Shown: positions 1 to 15,684 of the stretch, piece by piece
Position numbering within the stretch: the stretch's first letter is position 1
Layout of the letters: each line of letters opens with the position of its first letter
Source: Cristatella mucedo
Taxonomy: Eukaryota > Bryozoa > Phylactolaemata > Cristatellidae
Assembly: GCA_009760855.2 (NCBI GenBank)
Contig: WPIO01000001.1
Span: forward strand, 12,955,001-13,019,000
Reading direction: 5' to 3'
Length of the DNA stretch: 64,000 nt
Notes under the pieces: generated by a model
Database searches by the model: none
What the model saw: only the letters and a program-made list of their open reading frames with translations
Told to the model about the DNA's origin: nothing
Translations under genes and position numbers: made by a program

Positions 1-802
1 AGCAGCCTGTTTGGTATGAAATGGCTGCCGGAACCTGCCGGTCGTAGATAGGTAGACCGGCAGCCGGAACTTGATAGAAACTCTGCGTAGGTCTGCAAAA
101 GGATTTTTAGCCATTCTGGTGCTGGCAGAAGAAAGAAACAAGAAACAAATGACCAGCCGGAAGCTGCAAGCGGATGTTGATAGCGATCAAGAACCCGGTG
201 GAAACCTGCTTGGCTTTTTCTTTCCAGTGGCAAAGGAACAACAGGGCAAAATATATCTATATGTAACATCCTGTTGGTCTTGGGGTAATAGCTCGTGCCC
301 CAAAAAAAGCTAAATATAAGCAGTCGCAAGCGCAGCCGCACAGTTGCACTCGTGTCCATCTGGAAGGCTGTCGGTTTTTCTATGACAATAGCAATATGTA
401 TTCCGTGGTAGTGCGCTGTGGTTCGGATGTTTTGCATCATCCTTGGTGCAGTGGTCGTGGGCTGGCGCTCTGTGTATCACCTGGGTTGGCAGTGCATCGC
501 ATACTCTCCACCCCGAGTCTCCCCCCTCCGAACCCACTCTTTGCTCTCTCCACCGCTCGATGAAGCGACAGCTGGACCCTGTCGAGTTTGTCGATGCTTG
601 GGGTAGTGGTGGCTGCTGCTGTAGCTTCGTCGATGTACGAGCTGTGCTTGAATCGGCCGTGACTCCATAAAGCCATCCGGACTAAGCTGCTGCTGCTGCT
701 GCTGCCTTTGCTCATCCGGTAGCTTTCTGTTGGCCTTGTTGTCGTTGCCCTCGCTTGTGCCTGAGCCTCTAGTTGGCGTCGGTATGGTTTTCTTCGTCCT
801 AG
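1..802. other. Upstream RAF intron or unresolved 5' region
   Basis: GC-rich sequence before the first recognised RAF exon. The exon at 803 begins with two bases that complete a codon, so at least one more upstream exon exists. I found no cysteine-rich C1 domain, Ras-binding domain or RSxSxP 14-3-3 motif in any frame here. Short open frames near 440-670 show no family resemblance. Most likely intron. Confidence 0.5.
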
Positions 803-4653
<3,851 letters not shown>

Positions 4654-5769
4654 CGAGGCTGCCCTCGCCGGCGCCGAAGCTGGGCGCCCAGATCCGCGTT
4701 TACTGCTACTTTCAGCATCTTCTACCCATCGACACCGAGAGTGCGGGTCGGCATAAATCCTTATGCCGCTGGGCCTGCTGCTGCTGCTGCTGCGAGCAGC
4801 CGAGCTAGAAGGCTCTGCGCTGCTGCAGTAGCAGCAGGCACCTGCGCCCCCACCCACCCACCTACTCCTCCGTGGCTCCGCTCCACGCCCCGAACGGCCC
4901 CGAGCTGGGCAATTGGCTGTCGCATTAGATCTACTACTTGCCGTCTGCGGTCTGTGCACACTTCTACTGGCTAGTGCTGGTCACTTGCATGTCTAGCGTA
5001 GTACCGTCCCGTGTGAGAGCTCTCCCCCGGAGGCTCTCGTTGCGTCCGCCACGGGCTGCGGGAAGGATTGTTTGTTGCCAGCATCCGGGAGGCCTTTTGT
5101 GAATGCTCTTTCGGTGTTGATTTTTACACGAGCATATTTGTACCCTATGAGTACAACTAAATTTGCAATTTCCTCCTCGTGCTTGGAATGCATGTGACTG
5201 ATGCTGCTTATACATATCTGTATTATGTCTACGTGCTGTTCGATGACGTAATACATCTGTTGTAATAACTGTTCACCATTGGTAATTTATAAATGTGCAG
5301 ATCCGGGTCCATCGGCGTGCACATCTGGCTTGCCCAAAAATGTCGAATGAACCGCATATTTGATGTCACTTGATCGGCAAGAAGTCTACCCATAGAATTT
5401 GAACCTGAGACCCTAGCATGAAGTATGCATGACCCTAACAACCGTGCCGTTGGGACAATAGAAAGTTTAGTACGTCAACCTTAGCTGAAATGATTCTCTC
5501 AGCCTGGACTAGCAAGGCTATGGACACGAGCTAAAAAAAATCTGGCCGAAGCACGATTCTGAAACTTGCGAAGCTGACCAACTTTGGGGCAAGTGCCTTA
5601 CTGAGAAGGCTTCAAGTGAGACACATGCCTTAACTACTCGAGGCTAATCGGATTAATGGACCATTCACAAATTGCTATGCGTTAAGTCTATAGTATGTAT
5701 ATCCCCTGACCATGTTATTCATTTTGTTTATCAGGCATGATACCACTCACCATTCGATCGTGTTTCCTT
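4654..5769. other. RAF 3' flank, no gene seen
   Basis: Sequence after the RAF stop codon. It starts GC-rich with short CTG runs near 4770-4795, which may be 3' UTR, and then becomes AT-richer. No exon with consistent splice sites was found and no canonical AATAAA close to the stop was recognised. Confidence 0.4.
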
Positions 5770-5852
5770 TGCAGCAAATGTAAAGCGACTAAAAAGAGAT
5801 TGAGTTCTCTGAGGATGCTTTATCAAGTGTATCATTATTATTATTATTATAG
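5770..5852 (+). mobile_element. LINE family 2 3' end with (ATT)n tail
   Basis: Contains the family 3' terminal block (gcaaatgtaaagcgac ... agagattgagttctctgagg) followed by a run of att triplets. The same block recurs at the 3' end of the LINE copy at 43.5-44.9 kb (opposite orientation), so this is a severely 5'-truncated insertion. Confidence 0.7.
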
Positions 5853-5997
5853 AACACGCCATTCGCCATTAGATACTGCATGCATATCATCGTCATTTCC
5901 TTAGCGTATTTTACTGGTCAGGGGACAGCGATCATTTGTCTATTGAAAGGACTAACAAAATCTACTTGTCCTGTTCCAAAGTGACCTCTCACTATAA

Positions 5998-6172
5998 AGA
6001 CTAGCTGATTCAACAGCCTCTTTTGTATAGCGACAGAAGAGCCTACGGCTATCACCACCGCTTGCAGCGGCGATAAAGGATCACTCACTGCAGTATTCGA
6101 ACCCACCACCTCGGGAGCGAGGTCGTGAAAAGGAACCACTTTACCTAGTGAGCCATTACGGCTCACTAGACG
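5998..6172 (-). mobile_element. tRNA-derived SINE, family A
   Basis: Read on the minus strand it has a tRNA-like head with a B-box-like element (gggttcgaat context), a middle part, and the family 3' end aggctgttgaatcagctag. The same arrangement occurs about ten times in the window in both orientations, which marks it as a SINE and not a tRNA gene. Confidence 0.75.
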
Positions 6173-6229
6173 ACCACACCAGCTTCAGTCAAGTTGACTT
6201 ACACTCAGCTACGTGGCATGTCGAAAATT

Positions 6230-6670
6230 TGGGCCGTCTTAGACAGGAATACCACATCCAACTTGGCAGCGTTTTGACCCTCACTTGTAGGTCCTGTCAT
6301 TCTCTTGCTCCAGCCTACCTATCCGAACTCTTCCCAATCAGGCTAGAGACATCGCACTAGGCTAGACGTCGTACTTGGCACTCTTCCGACTCAAAGGCAT
6401 TTAGCTGTGCCACAAACCAACCACGAATCCTATGGAGACCCTGCCTGTAGTTCGTTCGTACAGGTATGCCCTAAAAGCTCGGAACTCATTCATGAAGGAT
6501 GTCACGACATCACCTGACTTGCGATTTAAATTTAAGCTAAATACGCAACCGTTCTTCACAGAATTTGCTGGATCTGTGTGAATTGTCCTTTGTGTTCTCT
6601 TATGCGAGCTGACACTGGGTATGTTATTACCAAGCAACCGGCATGCTTCTTTTACAGTATTAATAAAGGG
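6230..6670 (+). mobile_element. Decayed LINE family 2 fragment (3' part of reverse transcriptase ORF)
   Basis: A translated stretch contains HSLAPAYLSELFP, matching [13 protein letters not shown] in the better preserved copy at 43.8-44.5 kb. It is followed by matches to the [15 protein letters not shown] region, broken by stops and frameshifts. The minus-strand open frame over 6401-6673 is only its antisense shadow. Confidence 0.6.
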
Positions 6671-7349
6671 CAAAACAATATTTGGTTTTCATGAGGCACT
6701 ATACAATGCCTTATTAATACTATTACCGGTAATGGTTGGGAAAATATTTTCCTTCTCGTCAGCGTTAACCCTCATTTATAGAGTATAGGTGACCTAGTAG
6801 GCTGAGTGTAGTGCAGTTGATTGCTTAAATTTTGTAACTGCGCGATACTGCTTTGCCGAGTGAGTGCTATTAGCAAAAGTATCACATTAGAGTTGCTATG
6901 ATATGCAATCAGTGGTTTATGCAGACTTCTATTGTCACTATCCGTACCGTAGATCAAAAATATGTGAAGAGATGACAGAAAAACTGCTGTTTATTCGTGG
7001 TTAGATGAGCGCCTAAATTTATATATCGCAATAAGCAAACTAATCTCTTTGGGTACTAAAAATGTCTTAAATGTTATTACTTTTGTTATTACCGATTGTG
7101 GCTGTACCTGACGTTCGGAGCTAAACAGATGCCTTTATCCAATGAATTGTCGACTTGACAAAGTAAGCTTCACGGAATCATAATAAACCGAATCGAGCGG
7201 TCGAAGAGCTAATAGAAACGTCAACAGTAACGTAGAGATCTGGCTCACTGGTGGAAAGGCATTGACTCTGGTAGAGGTCACTCCGAAGCTTAGAAAATGG
7301 CCCTGGAATCCGAAGTCTTGCTGGACTAGCTCCGCAATTGAACTGATAA

Positions 7350-8775
7350 ATGTCAGAAACATTTAAATCGGGGTTCAAGAGGCAGCACTCCATTGAAACT
7401 ACTCTCCTCCGTGTTATCAAAGACATTCTATGCTGCAACGATGATGGGAATGTCACTGCCCTAGCTTTGCTAGATCTATCAGCTGCCTTCGACACCGTTG
7501 ATCACGATGTTCTACTTGAACGATTGAGAACAACGATCGGTCTTGCAGACGAGACACTAGCGTGGTTCAAATCGTACTTGTCTGATCGTGTTCAATCCGT
7601 GTCGTGTGGGGGTCAGGTCTCACCCACGAGACCAATCACCTGTGAAGTCCCTCAAGGGTCTGTCCCGGTCCCTTACTGTTCTCCATTCATACTCAACCTC
7701 TGGGAAAAGTGATTAAGGCCCATGGAATAGGATATCACTTTTATGCTTACGATACTCAGCTGTATTTGTCATTCCAACCATCGGAATCTTCTGCAGCAAC
7801 TGAGAAACTGAATGCTTGCCTTGCCGACATTCGATCCTGGATGTCGGAAAACTTCTTGAAACTAAATGAGGATAAAACCAAACTATTGCTCATAGAACAC
7901 CCTCAGCGTGTGGCTGGATTAAAAGGCTTTGCTCTTCTAAAAGGCGATGCTGTTGTGCGACGGTCACCACTCGCTCGAAATTTAGATGTCGTTTTTGACA
8001 GCTGCCTCAATTTTAAAAGCTTCATTCAGAAGACTGCTTCTACAGCTAGCCATCGCGTCAGATCCCTATCCAAGATTAGGAGCTGTCTTCCACAGTGGCT
8101 TGCACAACATTTAACTAGCTCCTTAGTTCTGTCTCGGCTTGATTATTGTAATTCCCTTTTGGCTGGGCTACCAAAGAAAGCAATTAAGGCCACTGCAGCT
8201 GACTATGAATTAGGCTACAAGGCTAGTCTTCAAGTTCCAGAGGTTTGAGCACGTGTCTCCTTTGCTAAAAGAGCTAGCACGGACGCCGGTTTAGCAACTG
8301 TTCTTCAACTGACCCACAAGGCCTGCCACGGCTTGGCTCCTTCGTACCCAGCTGAACTGCTGCACAAGTTTCAGCCTCTTCGCACCCTCAGGTCCTGTGT
8401 GGACAATAAATTAGCCGTTCCATTCCTCCGCTTAAAGACCGTTGGTGACAGAAGCTTTAGCTCTGCAGGTGCTAGACAGTGGAGCTCGCTTCCACAATTC
8501 TTAGGCAACGACAACTACTCTCCTACTGCCGACTATGGCACATCTTTTTCAGCGGTCCTGAACTGCTACTTCTATGCTACTCACTACCTCAACTGCTCTC
8601 CTGACTCTGCTATGCTTCCCACTTTCTCTTTGTTTCGTGAGACGAAGTCTGTTGGCTACCGAATGCGTACCAAAAGCCGCTTAGGCTGTGAGTGTGCTAT
8701 ACAAAACTCTCCTGCGTAACACCCACATAGTCTTTGTGGAGTTACAGACAGGGATACATTACATCACATTGCATT
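7350..8775 (+). mobile_element. LINE family 1 (L2/CR1-like non-LTR retrotransposon), inactive
   Basis: Three consecutive open pieces (7350-7712, 7709-8248, 8333-8719) together make a reverse transcriptase C-terminal half. Visible motifs are LLDLSAAFDTVDHD (motif A), VPQGSV (motif B) and [12 protein letters not shown] (motif C). The usual YADD catalytic box reads YAYD, so an aspartate is lost. Frameshifts lie near 7,710 and 8,250. The 3' end, about 8720-8775, is shared with the copy at 55.9-56.5 kb. The N-terminal endonuclease is missing. L2/CR1-clade assignment rests on motif style only. Confidence 0.88.
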
Positions 8776-9764
8776 CGAGGTAAAAGCTTATGGTTGTGGA
8801 GTCTTCGTAGAAATGGCGTCTATAAGTAAATACTAGACTTGCAAACTGCCGAGCCAGCAGGACTTCCGATCACACACCAACCAGACAGTACGAAACAGGC
8901 TTTAACTCTAAGTGACTTCAGTCCAAATGATCGTTTTATTGGTAAACAAATGTTTTCTAAAGGCTATACAACTCATAATCCCATAATATATATATAGCTT
9001 GTGCGATGTTCCGAGCCGTCACATAGTCGCAGCTTCTAGTGAACAACTCGGGGATCACAAGGCAATTCAAGAACTAGCTAGAACTTCATCGTGGTAGCCT
9101 GGCCTCGACCAGAGTATAAACCTGATTGATACCTTGAGGCACGTGGTTCGGCCTTCCCGGGTTTGCACGGTCGGTGATCGTTCACTTAGATTCCATGCCC
9201 ACTTGAGGAATTCATTGTCATCTAGGTTATCAAACCAACCAATTCTTCGCTCGATGAGTTCTCTTTTTACATATACAGAGGCAATCAAATTTAATCTTGC
9301 ATCTCAGGCGTCGTATAGTTTTCCTTTGGCATTTTATTTACAACGACTACTAATGTATCCTACGATATATTGTATGTGTACGCGGTTAGACATGCAAAAA
9401 GCTTGCATTTTATTGACTGCCAACTAATCTTGGATCGCCCGTATTTCATGAGATCCCGAGATAATTCAGAGGCAAACTCACTTTGCAATAACCCCCACTT
9501 GTTGTGCAGCCTCATATATACAGCCATTTTATTAGATTTACTGTATTTAGAAATGCAGGCTGTATTGGTAAGTGGCTTTCTCAGCAGGTCGACCAATTTA
9601 TTGTAAATAAGAGCATTATAAACGTTTAGTCTCACAAAGCCGCTAATTAATGCCATCCTCTTCTAGTCACAGCTGCACAAGGTCATCTAACCCTATTTTG
9701 CTCACAGCCTCAAACTGGTTTGCAGGCCGTTCAGTACTGTTTAATAGTTAAAAAACAATAAAAC
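8776..9764. other. Intergenic, nothing recognised
   Basis: AT-rich sequence with short non-coding open frames on both strands. I see no exon, RNA gene or clear repeat family in it. Confidence 0.4.
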
Positions 9765-10180
9765 TAGTTTAATAATAATATATTTGCATAGCGCCTTCGG
9801 ATAACTTAACCTCTTTCTACTCACTTTACATGTGCTCTCAAGAAAGTCATTACGGTTTGCGACGGCTTCCATAGCGTCATCTCAACGGACAATTCACAGG
9901 GACAGAACCCATGCTTAACGGAACATGCCCGCTTTTAGCTTCTTTTCAGATGTCACGTCAAAAAGATGTGATGCCAGTCGCGAGCTAGTTCATGGATTTG
10001 GGAGCATTTGAACTACAGGCACGGTCTCCAAAGGTTCTGCGATTGGTTCGAGGCATAGGTTTGAGGATTCGTTCTGATAGGCAGGTTGGAATACGAGAAT
10101 GAAGGGACCTAGAAGCGAGTGACAAAACCTTAGGTTAAGTAAGGTGCGTCTTAGTAAGTTCACATACGCTGAACACACGT
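9765..10180 (-). mobile_element. LINE family 2, 3' fragment
   Basis: Starts at the AAT-triplet tail and the tatttgcatagcgcc terminal block. It continues with degraded matches (gcacggtctcc, gaagggacctagaag, tgacaaaacctt) to the 43.8-44.1 kb copy, on the minus strand. Confidence 0.65.
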
Positions 10181-12311
10181 TCGATCTTGGCGATTGATGC
10201 TGCCAGCGTCATAATGAATCACACCAGCTTGTACAACAGTTCGGTTGTCAACTTCAGCTCGACCGACCTCTGCCGGCACGACTTGGAGACCGAGAAGCGT
10301 CCCGATGTTCTTCTGTCAGTCCGAATCTATTTCCCATTAAAGTTGTCGAGGATCGGCCCGACGTCTGGAAAGTCTTATCTTGTTGAATGTACACTTACAA
10401 GCTCTGCAAGGTTGTCGATATTAAATGCAGAGAACTGTTGATGAACTTGATTAACCAAGATCAAATAAGCCAGGCAGATCATCTCCATTGATCCTTGACA
10501 AACTGAAAGGTAAATTATGACTATCTTGCTAAAGGCCGTGCAGAATAAGTCAACATAGTAGAAGTGCTCATTGCGAACGCCCCAACCGTATCGGATATAT
10601 TTGGTCATCATCTCATAATGCCAGAACTTCTACACCTTTGTCAATAGATCATGGCCAGTGGTTCGCACGAGTGTCAGCACCTGTATGACTAAGTGCAATG
10701 CATTGCAAGTATCCAGATCTTGCTTTTGCAACGCCTTTGATAGCTTGCATGCAACCGATATCAAGTGTTCCTGAGGTATATGATAAAGGTGAACTTGAAT
10801 TTAAGGGCCGTGACAGCCCAGAAGGTGAAGTGCTCACTCATCACGACCGCGGTCGTAGGTTCGAATACCAGCCAAGGCACGTGTTGGTGGTTCGAACCGG
10901 CCCTGGAGCAAGTAAGAACGACGTATCTCACTGGCTCTATTGAGGTCGTACGTCAAAATGGCTTCTCGTTCCAGAACCTCGATAGATAGGAGTGACCCTC
11001 ACTTTGAGTGAGTGATTTCTGCCGATGCCTGGTTATGGCTGGCAATGCACGAGGTGATAAGTGTCAGAACCGTCAGATTATGGCAAACATTCGCCTGAAC
11101 CTAATGGTGCTTACTGCTTTCAGCAAATGTACGTAACATACCATACCTTCGTCTGCGTCAGGATGGGCGTCAGCTTACTGAGTTAGGCAGATATTGACAT
11201 CAGATATGTTTCCGACGAACCCTTTTGGAATGCCGGGCAGACCTAAGTGAGGGCAGTGGTGGAGCCAGGGCATTTTTTTGGGGGGTGGGGGTGTTATTTA
11301 TCGTGTCTGCCTAGCATTTGCAAACTCTAGATTTTAAATGGCTTGAGATAAGATGCCCTCATTACCTGTGGCATTCAGCGCCCACCTAAGTATGGTATTT
11401 GCTGTGCTAGCTTATTGCTAATCCTACTAAGTAGCCTGGTCGTAGCTGCAATTATTTAGTCACGGCCATTTCATATAGCAGGCAGCTACATATGTATGTC
11501 AAGAAAGTTTTTAAACTTCCCCTGGAGTAGTTCTTGAATTGTGAATAGCGGAATACGTCGTCAGAACGTCTGCTACAGCACAAACTGACAGCAGAAGCAC
11601 TGTGAATCAGGTATCATTTAAAGCCTCATCATTTAGAGCAAACAAGTGAGTAAACTTTTTTCATCCTACAACAACCAAGTCTTGTAACTGGAAATTTGGT
11701 GCACACACAATATGGAGCTGGTAATTTTGCATTGCAGACTTTGGATTATTAAGCTTTTGCCAGTCAATAGGCTACCACGTTGATCTGCTATCTAGCACTA
11801 CTCGAGACAACCCAACTAGAAGGCCATGACGACGGCACATACACAGCGATGCGCAACGTCATCTGGAAAATCGACGTGAGCAGAAATCTCTTTCTATTCG
11901 AAAGATCAGGCTCCAATTACAGGCACCACCACATAGTGTGGTAAACTGCTGGTGCGGCCGCTCGGGCCGTTGATCCGTATGATGTTGGCTGCTCGTGCCA
12001 TGCCTAGGCGAACCGTTGCAGCCGCTTGGGCTTGCTTCAGGGCGCGACTGAGCAAGCAATACCAACTCGTGGAAGATACTGCCTATACCGATCCTCGCGC
12101 ACGAACAGCTAGCTGTAGTCGCCGGTCGACACATCTCGAGGTCGAGCAGGCGAGTCTAGTCAGAGTCCGAGCTTGACGAGCGTACACCCGACCTGTATGC
12201 AGAGACAAGGCAAAGGCGCGGTGTCACAATGGTGCAGCACCCGTAGGCGGCAACTGCTGCACACTCTGGACCAGACGCAAGGCCAGCTGATGAAGTCTGC
12301 GACTGCAATGC
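10181..12311. other. Intergenic region between the convergent RAF and cyclophilin genes
   Basis: Includes a possible SINE fragment around 10,800-10,890 with two B-box-like ggttcgaa elements. Otherwise there is no recognised gene. The last few hundred bases before 12,312 are probably the 3' UTR of the minus-strand cyclophilin gene. The GC-rich open frame at 11,952-12,176 shows no family resemblance. Confidence 0.4.
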
Positions 12312-13240
12312 TCACTTCTTCTTGGAGTCCTGCTTGGCCGAAGTGCGGCTCTTGCGGCTGCCGCTCGAGCTGCTGGAGGATCTGCTGGAGGACGACGAAG
12401 ACCTATGCAAAAGAAAAAGGAATGAACAAAGCTGACAGCAGCAGCAACCATGGCTCAGACCAAATACGAGATGACAAGTACGTGCTCCTGTTTTCAACGA
12501 GCACCGCCGGCGAGCTCGCACGGTTGCGGCAGCACCGAAGTACCTCTCACAGCTGCCCAAGCAGCAAGCTAGCGCGCGAGCAATGTCGTCTTTCCCTTCT
12601 CTGGAGCAGGCACGATACCAAGCTTGGTTGCAGCTCAGGCGATCAAACGCTAGCAATCTCGCCCACCTGTCGCGATCCAACTCAACAAGCTTTTGAGATC
12701 GGCCCTGCTTACACCTGTCTTGACCCACAACACACGAGCCTTGTCCTCAAGGGCGTTTGACCCCACCTAGCTAATGGGCCACCACCCCAGGCAGACAGCT
12801 AGAGCACCCATCAAACGAGCAGCTGGGGCCGTCTCGGCACCCCCCCCCTGTTCTGCACCAGCAACCATGACAATATTTGCATGCCACCTGTCAGTTTCGA
12901 CATTGCTCTTAACATAGTGACACTGCTAATGCATAAATAGAAGCAATTGTTCCTGGAGCTAGCAGAATGCATCCAGCATGCCAGAGGCAACCAGTTGCAA
13001 AAGCAGTCACAAATCTTGATGCAAGCAAGCAAACGAGCAAGATGCGTTTACACACCTCGATCGGCTCCTCTGCTGCCTTTTAACAGGTCTTCCAGGAGAC
13101 TTGCTTCTTGTACTTCGGCGTCTCGACCGACTGGTTTCTCGCTTACGGTCACGGCCACTCCTGTCTCGTGACGACGACCTCGATCTGCAAGGCAAGGAAT
13201 TAAAGGTCAACGAAAACATACAAATCGCCAGGAAAACATG

Positions 13241-13289
<49 letters not shown>

Positions 13290-15635
13290 ACACTCCCCCA
13301 TATATAGACCTCCTTACACTCGCCTTCTCGGACTTCTTCGCCATGGATCTCGTGATTTTCCGGATGCATAGGCCATGCTTGGTGCGTCGCGTCGCCACCG
13401 ACTGCCAGTGGATCGGCTCCTGCTGCGTGGCGACCTCGTTCTTGAGCGACGCCACCTCGGGTTGCGGGCCGCCGCCACCGGATTTGGCCTCCAGGGCGAC
13501 CGAGATCGGCGTACGCCTCGGCGGTCGTCCGTCCTGCGCTGCCCATAGCTGCCGGTCCTCCTCGGCGGTGAGGCAGCCGGTCTGCGCTGCTCCCGATCCC
13601 GCGATCTGCTGCGATCGCGACGCGTCGAGCCATCGGGACGCCGGAGGCTGCGTTGCGGCGAGCTCCTGCGCTGAGCTGAGCCCGAGCGCCGACGAGCGCT
13701 GCTTCGTCTGTGGCTGCGGCTACGGCTGCTCGAGCCCGACCTGCGCGCGCTGCCTCGACCGGGGCTGCGGGGCTTCGGTCCACGAGCCGCTGCACCAGCC
13801 GCGGTAGCAGCAGCAGCATCGGTGCGAGGCTTCGGGCTCCTGCTCTTGCTTCCGCCACTGGGTCTGGCCGGGGACCTTTCTGGGGCAGAGACCTGAGGAG
13901 CTATCGTTTGGGAAGCAGCAGCGGCGCCATCGACATCGGCCGATTTCGGTGATTGTGCGTCCAACGTCTGCATGGTGCCTTCGCTGGGCATCGGCAGGGC
14001 TGGCTGAGCAGGAGCATCATCCGAGGCAAGAGGAGCTGATGCGACAGCATCGGCCTGGTCGAAGCCGGAGTTGGCAGCAGCAGCGAGCTTGACAGCCACG
14101 ACCGACACAGGGTCAGCCGAGTCGGAATGAGCAGCCGGCACGAGCGCTTCGCTGACAGCGGCCGCCTTTGTCGGCAAAGCCCTGTCACTTTTAGCTTGCG
14201 GCAAGGAGACTGGCTCATCGTCTGCAACCCGCTTCGAGTGCTTCAATGACTCGGCCGTCTCTGCCACAGGAGCATCGGTGACTTCCGGATGGCCTCGGTC
14301 CGTACCCGGAAGGCTGCCGGCAACAAGGGATGCGGGATCTGCAGCCGAATCTCGGCCTGCCCTGCCCGAATCACCGCCAGCCGCTGTTGCAGCGGCTTCT
14401 GGCAGCTTCACAGCGCTTGCCGCCAAGTCAGCTCGATCGCGTCGATGCTTTGCCGACGACGAGGAAGACGACGAAGAAGCCGACGTGGTCGAATCGGACG
14501 ACGAAGAACGCCGCTGTTGCTGCTTCTTCTCTGGCATGGCCGTACTGGGAAGTAGCTGCGGCTGGCCCGCAGAGGCGGCTGCACCGTTGGCGACTTCGGC
14601 TCGAGAAGCCTGTGTTGGGGAACGCGACCTCGACGCAGGATCGCGAGGATGCTGATCGGCTGGAGATCGAGAGCGCCGAGGAGGCGACGGCTCTCCCGCA
14701 GAAGTAGTGGTGAGAGCACCGGCAGTGGTAGCATGAGCAGCAGCGGTGGATGAAAGGCCGCCGGGCGATCGGCGGCGCGAAGACGACGCCTTGCGATCGG
14801 CAGACGTTGAGCGCCTGAGACGCGGCGATGGCCGGTCGCTGCGACGTGGGGATGACCGGTCGCCACGTTGCGGCGACGGCTCGTGCCTGCGCCGATGCAA
14901 CGGCGACCCGTCGCGACGCGACGAGAATGGCGACCGGCGACGCGGCGGCGATCGCACTGGCGACCTGTGGCGACGGGGAGACGGCTTTCGAGGAGACGGT
15001 GAGCGCCTGCGCCGAGGGGCTGGCGAAGATCGCCTTGCCGGCGATCTGTCGGCAGCTGGCCGGCTGGTGCGGCGTGGCGATGGCCTGCTCGGCCGGCGAG
15101 TGGGCGACTGTAGATTAGAAGTTGTAGGAGGCGGCTTCTCTGGTGACGAGCGCCCACTCGATGAGCGGCGCTCACGCGAAGGCTGCTGCCGAGACTGCGG
15201 CCCTCCGCGCTGTCTTTCATCTGGTGAAGGTCTTGGATCGTCTTTCTCGGTTGGCACTGGCACAGTCGAAGTCGTTGGGCGTTCCTCACTGGCCTGCCCA
15301 GATATGGCTTTGTGCGCGCCACCGGTCGCATTCGGGGACCGATGACGGCTGCGCTGCGTGTCAAGCTTCGGAGAACCGTCGATCTTTTTCGACGACGTCG
15401 GCTGACTGGCGATAGAGCTACGAGTTCGTTCAGAGGTTTGTCCTGCCTCTCGTCCGATGGCACCATCGGCAGGAGCATTGGTTTCTTGTTGCTCTGATGC
15501 AGAATCATGGCGAAGCCTACAGCATAACAAGCAAAGCTACTGAGAGACAGACGGATCGACACACAAAGATATAAACATGCATGTGCGCGCACACACAGAG
15601 ACACACACACACAGAGACAAATACAGACACACACA

Positions 15636-15684
<49 letters not shown>

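Noticed and set aside
6401-6673. 90-codon minus-strand open frame
   Set aside because: It is the antisense shadow of a plus-strand LINE family 2 fragment.
11952-12310. Arg/Ala-rich open frame downstream of the cyclophilin stop
   Set aside because: Likely 3' UTR or flank. No family similarity; the length reflects GC-rich composition.
14746-15345. Long plus-strand open frame over the SR exon
   Set aside because: Antisense shadow of the Arg/Ser-rich cyclophilin exon 13324-15516. The minus strand has phase-consistent splicing and PPIG/NKTR family motifs in the flanking exons.
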